NCBI GenBank assembly: GCA_012103315.1
Contig: WLWZ01000005.1
Coordinates: 1-64,000 of the forward strand
Reading direction: 5' to 3'
Origin: Alphaproteobacteria bacterium
Lineage (GTDB): Bacteria; Pseudomonadota; Alphaproteobacteria; MPNO01; UBA2964
Length of the DNA stretch: 64,000 bases
This document shows, one piece after another, positions 8,258-17,406 of the stretch. Position numbers and translations under genes: made by a program. The first letter of the stretch is position 1, and each line of letters starts with the position of its first letter. The notes under the pieces were generated by a model. It was not told the DNA's origin. It saw nothing but the letters and a program-made list of their open reading frames with translations, and ran no database searches.

Positions 8258-9787
8258 ATGGGCGACGACGGCTTGCGCGGCTTTATGAAAGAAGTAGGCA
8301 AAACAGGTGATTTGGACCGCCGCGATATGGGCAAGGATGGCGCAAAGAAATCCGCCCCTGCTCGTAACCCTCAGGATCAGGGGCTCCGCTCATACCTTGA
8401 GAAACTCGAGAAAACCGGTGAAATGGTGCGTGTCACCAAGGAAGTCGACCCCGCCACCAACCTCTCTGCCATTGAGTGGAAGACATACGACCAGCATGGC
8501 AAGGCGACGATCTTTGATAATGTTAAGGGTCACCCCGATTGGCAGGTTTGCAGCCAGATATTTACCGACCGCAAGAAATGCTCGTTGGGCGTAAACCTTA
8601 ATGAAGATGAGTTTCTTGAAGGCATGTTGCGTAAGGTCGCAAAGCCAATAGAGCCTGTAATGCAGGAATCTGAAGGCGCGCCCTGTAAGGAAATCATCAA
8701 GATTGGCGACGAAGCATCACTGTTTGATATTCCGGTTGTCTCGATCTCGGAAGACGATGGTGGGCCGTTCATCCCAGCCGGTATGGCGATTATGAAGGAT
8801 CCTGAAACCGGCATCCGCAATATTTCAATTCACCGCCAACAAGTATTTGATGCCCAGACGACTGGCTTCCTGATGTTGCCGCGACAGGCTCGTCGTATTA
8901 GCGACAAATATGCTGATCGAAATGAGGCTATGCCGGTCGCCGTTGTCATCGGTGCCCATCCAGCCATCTTCTTCGGCTCGGCCTTTACAACGACTTATGG
9001 CGTTGATGAGCTTTCAGTGTCAGGCGGCATTCTTGGCGAAGCCGTCCGTATGGTGAAATGCGAGACCATCGATGTCGAAGTTCCCGCTGATGCAGAAGTC
9101 ATTCTCGAGGGCGAAGTCATTCCTGGCGAAGTGCGTCATGAAGGTCCGTTTGGTGAAGTGCCTGGCACCTATGCTGAAGCAGACGATTGTGATGTCTTCC
9201 ATCTGAAAGCCATCACCCATCGCCGCAACCCGGTCTATTATGCTCTGCATTGCGGCGCTCCGATCACCTGTACTCAGGCGACAACAGGTATAGGGATTGA
9301 ACTCGCAACTTGGGATCACCTCAGCAAGGTAGAAGGCGGCATGGATATTCTCGATATCCGCTGTCATGCCGCTGCTGGATTGATGATGATTGTCATAAAG
9401 CTTCGACCCAAAATATCTGGCCAGGCTAAAACGGCGCTCCTCGCCGCACTCTCCGGCCCCTACCTCCATCCCAAACTGGCCATCGCCGTCGATGAAGATA
9501 TTGATGCCAACGACCTACGACAGGTCATGTGGTCTATGACGACGCGGGTCAACGCTGCCGATGACGTAACGCTGATCCCCAATACACGGACGTTTGCCTT
9601 GGACAAGGTGTCTCCGGTTGCCGAAGGCGGTCATCAGTTTGAACGGATGGGTACCAAATGGCTGGTTGATGCGACCATGCCAGCCGCAAGCCAACCAGAT
9701 CAACGGGAACGGTTTGCCCGCGCAATGCCAAAGAACTTTGACAGCGTCGACCTTGAAGACTTCTTGCCTGAGGATATGTTCAAGTAA
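8258..9787 (+). CDS. UbiD family decarboxylase no. 1 (prFMN-dependent)
   Basis: A 509-residue UbiD-like (de)carboxylase. The catalytic triad of the family is visible: Arg193 in NISIHRQQ, and Glu295 and Glu300 in EGPFGE. Such enzymes use prenylated FMN, made by UbiX, to decarboxylate aromatic or alpha,beta-unsaturated acids reversibly. GAGGAG precedes the ATG by eight bases. The N-terminus is unusual: the family opening motif occurs twice, at residues 5-22 (GLRGFMKEVGKTGDLDRR) and 42-59 (GLRSYLEKLEKTGEMVRV), joined by a charged linker. It follows a crotonase gene, suggesting a route in which a carboxylic acid and its CoA thioester are interconverted. No UbiX gene is in the window, and the substrate is unknown. 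Confidence 0.9.
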   Translation: MGDDGLRGFMKEVGKTGDLDRRDMGKDGAKKSAPARNPQDQGLRSYLEKLEKTGEMVRVTKEVDPATNLSAIEWKTYDQHGKATIFDNVKGHPDWQVCSQIFTDRKKCSLGVNLNEDEFLEGMLRKVAKPIEPVMQESEGAPCKEIIKIGDEASLFDIPVVSISEDDGGPFIPAGMAIMKDPETGIRNISIHRQQVFDAQTTGFLMLPRQARRISDKYADRNEAMPVAVVIGAHPAIFFGSAFTTTYGVDELSVSGGILGEAVRMVKCETIDVEVPADAEVILEGEVIPGEVRHEGPFGEVPGTYAEADDCDVFHLKAITHRRNPVYYALHCGAPITCTQATTGIGIELATWDHLSKVEGGMDILDIRCHAAAGLMMIVIKLRPKISGQAKTALLAALSGPYLHPKLAIAVDEDIDANDLRQVMWSMTTRVNAADDVTLIPNTRTFALDKVSPVAEGGHQFERMGTKWLVDATMPAASQPDQRERFARAMPKNFDSVDLEDFLPEDMFK

Positions 9788-9793
9788 TAGGCG

Positions 9794-10936
9794 CTATTTG
9801 ACGGGTTCCAGGCGCAGCAGACGTCCATCGCTGTCGTCAGTCGCGAGGTAAAGAAACCCATCGGGTCCTATTCGCACATCGCGGACCCTTCCTACTGCGT
9901 TCTGGAGTAAGCGTTCCTCTTTGACGACGTCATTGCCTTTGAGCTTAAGCCTTACCAAGGTCTCACCGCGAAGAGCACCAACAAACAGGCTATTACGCCA
10001 TTTCGGGAACTTATCCCCGGTGTAAAACGCCATGCCGGCTGGCGCTATTGAAGGCACCCAGTAATAGAATGGTTGCTCCATGCCGGGCGCAGACTTCCCG
10101 ATACCGATCTTTGAGCCATCATAATCGATACCATGCGTAATCACTGGCCAACCATAGTTGCGTCCGGGCCGGATGATATTGATTTCGTCACCACCGCGGG
10201 CGCCATGTTCATGTGTCCAGATAGCTCCGGTCTGAGGGTGGAGTGCCATTCCCTGCGGATTGCGATGACCAAAACTATAGATTTCTGGCTTCGAGTGACT
10301 TTTCCCGCGTAGTGGGTTATCGTTGGGTACCCTCCCATCATCGCGCAGTCGGATCACCGAGCCTGAATGATCAGAGGTAACCTGCGCCCTGTCCATATCA
10401 CCCCGGTCACCCAGCGTAATATAAAGATACCGTTGGCGATCAAAGACCATACGTCCGCCGAAATGGCGGCCACCGAAGGCTTTAGGATTGGCATCAAATA
10501 TCTGTTTGGCATCGGCAAGGCTGTGTGCTTTTGCATCATACCTAAACCGCGTAACGCGGGTATGAACACCACCTTGCCCACGCGCCGCATAAGCGAGGTA
10601 TAGCAGCTGGTTGCCATCGAATTGCGGGTGGAGCGTCACATCAAACAAACCACCCTGCCCGCTATCAACCACCTTTGGTACATTTGCGATAGGTTTAGGG
10701 TCGAGGCGTCCATCACTGTACAAGCGAAGACGACCGGCCCTTTCCGTTATCAGAATGTCCTTGTTCGGCAGAAACGCAATGCTCCAAGGGTGCTCCAACC
10801 CTTTGGCAAGCGGTACAACACGAAACTTATGAAGTTGGGAATTGACCGTTTCTGCCGGCAGGTTTGTTGGCGTACAAGCCGCAGCGATCAGAGCTGCAGA
10901 GCAGATGGTAAATATTCGAAAATTTCGAAAGGGCAA
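9794..10936 (-). CDS. PQQ-dependent sugar dehydrogenase family protein (soluble GDH/YliI type), exported
   Basis: A 380-residue protein. The start is a TTG at 10936, supported by AGGAG seven to eight bases upstream. A signal sequence ends near AAACTP, so it may be a lipoprotein, although the lipobox is weak (Ala at -3). The mature part is a six-bladed propeller typical of glucose/sorbosone dehydrogenases (PF07995). It has LEHPWSIAFLP early, GGLFDVTLHPQF, then GHRNPQGMALHP and HEHGARGGDEIN, which hold the PQQ- and calcium-binding residues. Expected role: periplasmic oxidation of an aldose or other alcohol, passing electrons to the respiratory chain. It is the last gene of the VOC/Rieske leftward cluster, 90 bp after the beta subunit, and may have an independent role. 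Confidence 0.85.
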   Translation of the reverse strand: MPFRNFRIFTICSAALIAAACTPTNLPAETVNSQLHKFRVVPLAKGLEHPWSIAFLPNKDILITERAGRLRLYSDGRLDPKPIANVPKVVDSGQGGLFDVTLHPQFDGNQLLYLAYAARGQGGVHTRVTRFRYDAKAHSLADAKQIFDANPKAFGGRHFGGRMVFDRQRYLYITLGDRGDMDRAQVTSDHSGSVIRLRDDGRVPNDNPLRGKSHSKPEIYSFGHRNPQGMALHPQTGAIWTHEHGARGGDEINIIRPGRNYGWPVITHGIDYDGSKIGIGKSAPGMEQPFYYWVPSIAPAGMAFYTGDKFPKWRNSLFVGALRGETLVRLKLKGNDVVKEERLLQNAVGRVRDVRIGPDGFLYLATDDSDGRLLRLEPVK

Positions 10937-11026
10937 CTTGGTATCTCCTGCGTGGCTGTCTCGTCAGTCTGAGATTTGGCCTAAAGGCAGTGAAGTCAAT
11001 GAGAGCCGGATAATATCTTGAAGGTT

Positions 11027-11518
11027 TTACAGGATAAAGCTGATCGCACCCAAAGTTCCAAGTTCTGTCGGGTCAAGAATGACCCGCCGCTCAGCAATAC
11101 GGAGGCCTTTATCCGTGACCCTGAGCCGGTACTCATACCGACCGACGTAATGCCGTAGCGCAGAATTTCGGCGATAACGGTAGACCGAGAAATTTGCGCT
11201 AACACTCAATTCATCGCCATCGCGTTCCGTGATCCGAACATTAGCAATCATTCGACGCGTGCGGCTCCGCGGGGATTCGGCATGTGCTTCTGTATCGTTC
11301 AACCGTTTAACACGGGCCTTGATACGGGTTGCGTCATCGGCAATCAAAAACAGGGCTTTGCGGGCATCGCTATTCGGCGTATCAGTCGATGGTATCTGGT
11401 AGATAGCATCATCGGCCAACAGCTCTAACCAGTCATTAAGCTGCCACTCATCTAATAATGCCGCTTCGTCATAGAAAAAGTCTTCGACGTCGCTGCGAGT
11501 AATATCGTTGGCACTCAT
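11027..11518 (-). CDS. Aromatic-ring-hydroxylating dioxygenase, beta subunit
   Basis: The start ATG at 11518 overlaps the alpha-subunit stop as ATGA; a longer frame exists but is not needed. The 163-residue product has the small NTF2-like fold of the family: VEDFFYDEAALLDEW near the N-terminus, then LLADDAIYQIP and a C-terminal strand rich in Arg (VTDKGLRIAERRVIL). Beta subunits bind and stabilise the catalytic alpha subunit in an alpha3beta3 complex. Its pairing with an alpha gene immediately upstream fixes the identification. The family does not itself bind iron. No ferredoxin or reductase gene lies nearby, so electron donors must come from elsewhere. Confidence 0.9.
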   Translation of the reverse strand: MSANDITRSDVEDFFYDEAALLDEWQLNDWLELLADDAIYQIPSTDTPNSDARKALFLIADDATRIKARVKRLNDTEAHAESPRSRTRRMIANVRITERDGDELSVSANFSVYRYRRNSALRHYVGRYEYRLRVTDKGLRIAERRVILDPTELGTLGAISFIL

Positions 11519-12795
11519 GAGTCTGCCGTCATCAAAGCATTCCACTCACGCCAAAAGGCCCGCAAATGCTCTTCATCTGTGTTGAGCTGCTCGCCTTCTT
11601 TGTTAAGGCCCCGCGTCATTTCCGACCATTCGGTCTCGCGCCATGTCGCAAGCCCCGCCTGCACCGCCTCCAGCGCCTCAACATCATCAGGCGTCGCAAA
11701 GCCACCAGGGCCATAGAAGGTCAGGAAGCTGTCGAGACGCCGCGCCCGCGCCCGTTCGGATTCTTCTTTCGTGCCCAATGCCCAGGCCGTGACCTTCATG
11801 TGATCAGCCGCGACAGGCCAGAAAGTTCGGATCGTTACCGACGAGCCGTCATTAATAACGAGATTGGGAAACACCACGAGATTACGGTTTGTATCGGCCA
11901 CCCGGGCTGCACGTTCGTCGCCCAACCGTTCGACCAGTTCAGCACGAATTTCTTCGATTTCTTCCTTGGCGTCTTCTCCATAAATCGAGATCCAGCGCGC
12001 AACCGGACGTCCCCGGAAATTGATATTATCGATTACGGCATGACCATTGCCGAGCCCCTTGCCGATGCCCTTGGATGGGAGCAACAGCCCCTGCCCTTTT
12101 GGCGGTTCAACCTGAACACCAGAATCTTTCATGTAATCGAGCCAGGTCTTATGGGTCGTCAGCAGGTGATAGTCATCAAAACTATTTTCGACCAGCAACT
12201 TCCAGTTCGCCTTAATGTCATATTCCTGCGTCCCCTGGATGACCTGCATTTCACCGCTGGGCGATTGATCGGCGACAAGATCAATATATTCCGTTGCCCC
12301 TGCGAGATAATCCTTCAGGTCCGCAATCTCAGGGTTAAAGCTGATGAACCAGAAACCACGATAAGAATCGACATGCGGCGGCTCGGCTAGGGAGAAATTC
12401 GCCTTGTCGAACCCTGGTGGATAGGACTCTTCACCCGGCACCCCAACCAGCTCGCCATCCTGATTATAGCTCCAGCCATGATAGAAGCAGTTAAAACGAC
12501 GGGTATTACCGCAAGGCTCACGGCAGACCATCGCTGCGCGATGACGGCAAGCATTGAGAAATACGCGTACGGCTCCTGCGCTATCGCGGCTAAAGATTAC
12601 CGGTCGGCCACAAACGGTCCGTGTGCAAAAATCACCGGGTTTGGAGACTTCAGATTCATGACCACAATAGATCCACGATTTGTCGAAAATCGCGGTCTGT
12701 TCGCGAGTTAAAATTTCCGAATCAGCCAATGTGCGGCGGTTAAGCCGGAACACCATGTCCTCGGGTTGATCAATAATATAAGGGGATTCAGTCAC
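11515..12795 (-). CDS. Rieske non-heme iron aromatic-ring dioxygenase, alpha subunit
   Basis: The start is GTG at 12795. The 426-residue product has the [2Fe-2S] Rieske motif CxH-x17-CxxH (Cys83, His85, Cys103, His106). It also has the mononuclear iron site: bridging Asp208, His210 and His215 within ENSFDDYHLLTTH, with the third ligand probably Asp370 or 371 in ATPDD. Length and spacing are those of full catalytic subunits. It would dihydroxylate an aromatic ring or demethylate a substrate using O2 and electrons from an unlinked reductase. It overlaps the beta subunit gene by 4 bp and follows a VOC gene by 70 bp. The substrate is unknown; the neighbouring VOC and UbiD genes suggest an aromatic acid. 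Confidence 0.93.
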   Translation of the reverse strand: MTESPYIIDQPEDMVFRLNRRTLADSEILTREQTAIFDKSWIYCGHESEVSKPGDFCTRTVCGRPVIFSRDSAGAVRVFLNACRHRAAMVCREPCGNTRRFNCFYHGWSYNQDGELVGVPGEESYPPGFDKANFSLAEPPHVDSYRGFWFISFNPEIADLKDYLAGATEYIDLVADQSPSGEMQVIQGTQEYDIKANWKLLVENSFDDYHLLTTHKTWLDYMKDSGVQVEPPKGQGLLLPSKGIGKGLGNGHAVIDNINFRGRPVARWISIYGEDAKEEIEEIRAELVERLGDERAARVADTNRNLVVFPNLVINDGSSVTIRTFWPVAADHMKVTAWALGTKEESERARARRLDSFLTFYGPGGFATPDDVEALEAVQAGLATWRETEWSEMTRGLNKEGEQLNTDEEHLRAFWREWNALMTADS

Positions 12796-12865
12796 AATAA
12801 TCCGTCAGCTATTTGATGGCATTCTGTATATCGAATTTGCTCTGAAGGCAAAGAAATCCAATGCT

Positions 12866-13300
12866 TTAATGCGATACAGCGTCGTAGTCGCGCCGAACTT
12901 CCATAATCTCCAGTAAATTCCCACCGGGGTCACGAATAAAGAACCGGTCCTGGTGAAAGTCGCGGTCTTTCGAGTAAGACGCCTCAGCCTCGATGATTTC
13001 AACGCCTGCCTCTTCAAACTTCACGCGGGCTTCGGCCAGATCAGCAACCTGAAATGCCAAATGATTCCGCAGCGTGTTCTTGAAATCGATATCAGCCGAG
13101 CTTGTCCCACGCGCAATGCCAACATGAAGCTCGTACCAAGGGTTCTCGGAAATACAGAAATGCCCGCCCTTAGGCCCCAGACTGTCCGGCTTTTTCAACT
13201 GTTTAAAGCCAACCAGGTCGCGATAAAAGGCAATCGCCTCTTCTTCCCTGTCCGGTGGAACCTGAACGTTGAGATGATCAACACGGGTCAAGATGGGCAT
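12866..13300 (-). CDS. VOC family protein (glyoxalase/bleomycin-resistance type)
   Basis: The start at 13300 is supported by GGAGG about ten bases upstream; the longer frame to 13462 would overlap the divergent UbiD gene. The 144-residue product is a single VOC module. It has VDHLNVQVPPDREEEAIAFY at the N-terminus with a probable metal His, RNHLAFQV in the middle, and RDPGGNLLEIME at the end with the conserved Glu. Single-module proteins of this kind are glyoxalases, epimerases, isomerases or resistance proteins, usually dimeric. It is the first gene of the Rieske dioxygenase cluster, so it may process a product of ring hydroxylation or cleavage. That role is inference. Confidence 0.8.
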   Translation of the reverse strand: MPILTRVDHLNVQVPPDREEEAIAFYRDLVGFKQLKKPDSLGPKGGHFCISENPWYELHVGIARGTSSADIDFKNTLRNHLAFQVADLAEARVKFEEAGVEIIEAEASYSKDRDFHQDRFFIRDPGGNLLEIMEVRRDYDAVSH

Positions 13301-13418
13301 AGCTGAGACCTCCAGAAGCAACGATGCTGCCGAAAAGACTATAAGAGAATGCTTCCAACAGGAAGCATCAGCTGCAACGCCCTTTGCGTCCGATGAGTCC
13401 ACATGGCAAAATCCCGCT

Positions 13419-14948
13419 ATGACAAATAAATCAGAGACACCGACCGCTACGGCGACCGACAATCAACGGGGACCGCGCGATTTACGAGAATGGATGGACG
13501 CTATCGAAGCCGATGACGGGCTACTTCGGGTGACGGCCCCGATCGACGTTCAGGAAGAATTGGCCGCCGCAACCTATATGGTTGCCCAGGATGAAAACTC
13601 TCCGGCACTATTGTTCGAGAATTTAGAGGGCGACACGTCAGAAACCAGAATTCTTAGCAACATGTTAGGTGCCAGCAATCGGCGGTATGCTTTGGCTGTA
13701 GGCCTCGACCCAGACCTGCCGACACGCGAAATGATCCTCGCCACCCGTGAGCGCAGTAAACGGACTCTAGCACCCATTGAGGTTCCAGCAGATACAGCAC
13801 CAGTGAACGAGGTCATCCTGACCGGCGACGATATCGACTTAACCGAACTACCGGTGCCGCACTTTTGGCCACGCGATGGCGGCAAGTATATTGGCACAGG
13901 CGATATCACTTTCACCAAGGACCCCGACTCCGGCCGCATCAATGTCGGCTGTTATCGCCAAATGCTGCACGGGCCGCGGCGGGTCGGCATGTATTGCTCG
14001 CCTGGCAAGCATGGACTTCTCGACAGGGAAGCCTGGTGGGATCGCGGCGAGGACTGTGAGGTCGTCGTCGCTTACGGTATCGACCCTGTCCCCTTCATGG
14101 TCGCAGCGCAATCTTATGGTAGTGACGTATCAGAGCTGGATATCATTGGCGGGTTGATTGGCACGCCGATGGAACTCACCGACGGCGTCGCAACGTCTTT
14201 GCCAATCCCCGCCCGTGCCGAGATTGTAATCGAAGGCACTGTCTCCAAAGGTGACATGGCGATGGAAGGCCCGCTTGGTGAGTTCACTGGCTACTATGGC
14301 CGACCCGAAGAACCCCAGCCTGTTATCGAGGTAAAAGCGCTTCATATGCGCAAGCAACCGATAATGACAGCGGCGTTGATGGCGGATTACCCAGCCTGCG
14401 AAATCGGCGCCTATTACGCTATCATGCGATCTGCTGCGATTTGGGATGATTTGAATCGGTTTGGGATTCCTGGCGTTGAAGGGGTTTATTGCCACCCCGC
14501 CGCAGCTTCAAGCTGGGGAATGACCGTCGTCTCGATCAAACAGCAATATGCCGGGCATATCGCACAGACCCTCGCCGCCGCTGCGCAATGTCCGGCGGGA
14601 TCGTACTTCACAAAATGGATTATTGCGGTTGATGAAGATGTCGATCCAACTGATATCAATCAGGTGCTTTGGGCGCTCAGTACCCGGGCAAACCCCGCAG
14701 ATGACATAGATCTACAACATAAGACCTGGTCCACCGGGCTGGACCCCAGTCAGTTTCCACCGGAGAACCGTCCCTATGGATCAAAGGCGCTCATCGATGC
14801 CTGTAAACCACACAAGCATTTGGCGGAGTTCCCCGTTCGCACCATGATCAGAAAGCCCGTCCACGACCGTGTCGCGGCTCGTTGGGAAGAAATGAATTTA
14901 CCCGGCCAACCGCCAAGTTTATCGGCGCTTGACGACATCGAGGACTAA
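13419..14948 (+). CDS. UbiD family decarboxylase no. 2 (prFMN-dependent)
   Basis: A 509-residue product from the ATG at 13419. An upstream in-frame ATG at 13293 would overlap the start of the divergent VOC gene and is less likely; neither has a strong ribosome site. The family opening is seen as DLREWMDAIEADDGLLRV (residues 21-38). Catalytic residues are Arg180 (GCYRQM) and the Glu pair 283/288 in EGPLGE. Downstream blocks are WGMTVVSIKQQYAGH and AVDEDVDPTDINQVLWA. It would decarboxylate (or carboxylate) an aromatic or unsaturated acid with prFMN. It is divergent from the VOC-Rieske cluster, so a shared pathway is likely. It differs clearly from the UbiD proteins at 8258 and 27105. Confidence 0.9.
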   Translation: MTNKSETPTATATDNQRGPRDLREWMDAIEADDGLLRVTAPIDVQEELAAATYMVAQDENSPALLFENLEGDTSETRILSNMLGASNRRYALAVGLDPDLPTREMILATRERSKRTLAPIEVPADTAPVNEVILTGDDIDLTELPVPHFWPRDGGKYIGTGDITFTKDPDSGRINVGCYRQMLHGPRRVGMYCSPGKHGLLDREAWWDRGEDCEVVVAYGIDPVPFMVAAQSYGSDVSELDIIGGLIGTPMELTDGVATSLPIPARAEIVIEGTVSKGDMAMEGPLGEFTGYYGRPEEPQPVIEVKALHMRKQPIMTAALMADYPACEIGAYYAIMRSAAIWDDLNRFGIPGVEGVYCHPAAASSWGMTVVSIKQQYAGHIAQTLAAAAQCPAGSYFTKWIIAVDEDVDPTDINQVLWALSTRANPADDIDLQHKTWSTGLDPSQFPPENRPYGSKALIDACKPHKHLAEFPVRTMIRKPVHDRVAARWEEMNLPGQPPSLSALDDIED

Positions 14949-16622
14949 TCAGGGCCGATTACGGGTTCGCCACCACTGCTGCCACGCCTTTCGATCATAA
15001 CCAAATCGTTTTCCCGTCAAATCTGTTAGGGCACCGACGACATCGCCGGTCAGCCATTTAGGATCACTCTTGAAATCAAGGCGCAAGATCAGCGCGGCGA
15101 TGGTCTTGTCATCCTTTTGACCAAGCTCCCGCACGGCCCACAGCGCCGCTAATGTTGGCACAATGTATTTCTCCGCGCGGTTAGGTTTGGCGGTCCAATG
15201 TTCGCGCAAATAACGCAGCGGCACTCTACCGCGACCGTTATGCGCGATGCCCCACAGTAAATACCAATGCGCCATCCTGGAGTTCGGAATTTGACGGCGA
15301 CCAAACATTCGAGAGGTGCCTTTGGGAAACGGTCCTCTGAGTCGTTTGGCGAGCGCCAAGCTGATCTCTGCAGTTTGTCCAGCCACCAACGGACGCATGG
15401 CAAAACGTAATCGCGGATATTCAGAACTATCGCGCAGGATATTATCCAAACGGTTGAGCGCCGTTGAGATTTCCACCTCTGGGCGTTTTAGCTTTGGCGG
15501 CAATGACGGATGGCGCTGGTCCATCGCAATGGGTTTCTTGTTTAAAGCTCCCCAAAGCTCACCTCCTTGATCCGAGAGTAATCCGACGAAGGGCTGGCCG
15601 TGCATAACCGCGACGTCGAGAGGTCGGGCGTTTTTAAACTTCTGGACTTCAATCCATTTCAAACCTTCTTCGCTGCGCCATAATGCCCCTGCCCCTTTGC
15701 CCGCCGTAATCGCCCATAAAATCTTCCCGTCAGAAGCGAGGGCATTCACCACCCCTAATGGACCGCCCACGCGCTCGACTTTGATACCGTTAGTACGCCA
15801 CAAAACACTTTCTTTGGGCCCCTCATTCGCCGCATAGACCCAACCTTTGTGGACGGAGAGCACGTCAACCGCAGCGCCTGCGGGCCAATCGGGTACCGGA
15901 GACATCCCATCCTTGGTTTGCATCAAAAGTTTCGGCGATTGGTTGTCATACCAGGTGGTTACCCCAGCAAAGAGCCTGCCTTTCAAGCTAGCCATCGCAG
16001 TTATTCGGCTGACGCGTCTATCCGGCGTTGGGAATACATAAAAGTCCCGCCAACTCGTGCCGCCATCATCGGACACGACAATTTTGCCAACCCACGCAGA
16101 GATTCCCGCATAGAGACGGTCCCCTTGCGCTTGCATAACTTGCGTATGGAATGCCCGCCCTTTCGGGATGAGGTGCCAGTTCCAGTCGTTGCCGTTGGTA
16201 ACCATGAACTCACCGTGACCAGGAGAAAAACGTGAGTCCTCAAACGGCCAATAAAGTAGCCCCTTCGCGACGACCGGATGTCCCGCATCCTGACTAAAGA
16301 TATGTTTTTCGTATCTGGTCGTACCGGTACCCGGATCGAAACTATAAAGGTCAGCGGAATTATGATTGACGAACTTCACTGAATTGGCGAACCACAGCTT
16401 TCCGCGATAGCCGATCAGTGAAGACACACCGGACCACGGCAAACCACCGACCAATTTTTTTAGCGGTGGTATTTGAGAAAAAGCTGGCTGCGGCAGCGCC
16501 CCAAGCGCAATGGAAATCGCGAATAATACTGTATAAACGGTTGAAAAAGTCTGCCTACAAACTAAGCCCCGGACAATCAATCGAATGCTCCGCAAGTTGC
16601 GCCGTAATATAGTCGAACGCAT
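14949..16622 (-). CDS. Exported beta-propeller protein with C-terminal helical (HEAT-like) region, unknown function
   Basis: This is a 557-residue product from the ATG at 16622, which would overlap the upstream LOG gene by 68 bp. TTG codons a little downstream are alternatives, so the start is uncertain. A hydrophobic segment ending QPAFSQ (about residues 28-50) looks like a signal peptide. Residues about 60-370 contain repeated blades with motifs such as LIGYRGKLWFANS, VVSDDGGTSWRDFYVF and ALASDGKILWAITAGKGAGALWRSEEG, which are sialidase/BNR-like. The region from about 385 to the end is helical and finishes with LTGKRFGYDRKAWQQWW, a pattern seen in HEAT-repeat proteins. It is the last gene of the HyuAB/TRAP operon. 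No enzyme function can be assigned. Confidence 0.7.
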   Translation of the reverse strand: MRSTILRRNLRSIRLIVRGLVCRQTFSTVYTVLFAISIALGALPQPAFSQIPPLKKLVGGLPWSGVSSLIGYRGKLWFANSVKFVNHNSADLYSFDPGTGTTRYEKHIFSQDAGHPVVAKGLLYWPFEDSRFSPGHGEFMVTNGNDWNWHLIPKGRAFHTQVMQAQGDRLYAGISAWVGKIVVSDDGGTSWRDFYVFPTPDRRVSRITAMASLKGRLFAGVTTWYDNQSPKLLMQTKDGMSPVPDWPAGAAVDVLSVHKGWVYAANEGPKESVLWRTNGIKVERVGGPLGVVNALASDGKILWAITAGKGAGALWRSEEGLKWIEVQKFKNARPLDVAVMHGQPFVGLLSDQGGELWGALNKKPIAMDQRHPSLPPKLKRPEVEISTALNRLDNILRDSSEYPRLRFAMRPLVAGQTAEISLALAKRLRGPFPKGTSRMFGRRQIPNSRMAHWYLLWGIAHNGRGRVPLRYLREHWTAKPNRAEKYIVPTLAALWAVRELGQKDDKTIAALILRLDFKSDPKWLTGDVVGALTDLTGKRFGYDRKAWQQWWRTRNRP

Positions 16623-17370
16623 CGTCTACACTATCGGAGCTGTGAAACAGATTCACATCTTCGGGAGATATTGTGCCGAACTCTACCAACGCCTCAAAAT
16701 TCACCGCCTTTTTCCAAAACTCATCGCCATAGAGCACGATAGGCAGGTGTTTCTTGATCTTTCCACACTGAACCAGGGTCAGAGATTCAAACAGCTCGTC
16801 AAATGAGCCAAAGCCACCGGGCATGACGACCACCGCCTTCGCAGTGTAGAGAAACCAGAACTTCCGCATAAAGAAATAATGGAACTGGAAATCTAGTTTA
16901 CGAGTAATGTAAGGATTGTTGCTCTGCTCGAACGGCAGAGAAATTCCAAGCCCAATATTTTCACCTTTAGCTTCCGAAGCGCCACGGTTAGCCGCCTCCA
17001 TAATGCCCGGGCCACCACCAGAGCAAACGACAAAGCGGCACTCGGACTCAGACAGGCTCTTTGACCATTTCGTCAGACGGTACGACAGTTCACGTGTTTC
17101 TTCGTAATAACGCGATGTCCGCAAGGCCCGCTCGGCAGCCGCGATGTCGCCACCGCTCTTCTTGGCTTCCTCTAATCCCTGTTCTGCCGCTTCACGCGAG
17201 ATAAGCCGCGCTGAGCCAAATATCAGGACGGTATCCTTAATATTGTGGTCTTCGAACCGTTCTAAGGGTTCCAGATATTCTGCAAGCAGTCGCAGTGGAC
17301 GAGCATCAGAGCTATTAAGGAACTCATCATTTAGATAAGCCTTTTCGGCCATATGGGTGGTGTCACTCAT
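16555..17370 (-). CDS. LOG/TIGR00730 family nucleotide 5'-monophosphate nucleosidase-like protein
   Basis: A 271-residue Rossmann-fold protein. It carries the family motifs GGGPGIMEAANRGA (118-131) and PGGFGSFDELFE (184-195), whose Glu and Arg/Lys residues make the phosphoribohydrolase site. Proteins of this group (LOG, PpnN, formerly mis-named lysine decarboxylases) cleave nucleoside 5'-monophosphates to a base and ribose 5-phosphate. The N-terminal helix-rich extension (residues 1-45) resembles the longer bacterial class. It sits between a thioesterase and a propeller gene at the 3' end of the HyuAB/TRAP operon. That is an unexpected place for a nucleotide-cleaving enzyme, and the reason is unknown. 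Confidence 0.85.
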   Translation of the reverse strand: MSDTTHMAEKAYLNDEFLNSSDARPLRLLAEYLEPLERFEDHNIKDTVLIFGSARLISREAAEQGLEEAKKSGGDIAAAERALRTSRYYEETRELSYRLTKWSKSLSESECRFVVCSGGGPGIMEAANRGASEAKGENIGLGISLPFEQSNNPYITRKLDFQFHYFFMRKFWFLYTAKAVVVMPGGFGSFDELFESLTLVQCGKIKKHLPIVLYGDEFWKKAVNFEALVEFGTISPEDVNLFHSSDSVDDAFDYITAQLAEHSIDCPGLSL

Positions 17371-17406
17371 CTCAGAACCTTTCCTAAAAAATTAGGCCGA
17401 TATAAC

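Noticed and set aside
13293..13418. Longer N-terminus for UbiD no. 2 from 13293
   Set aside because: It would overlap the start of the divergent VOC gene and adds residues that do not match the family opening.
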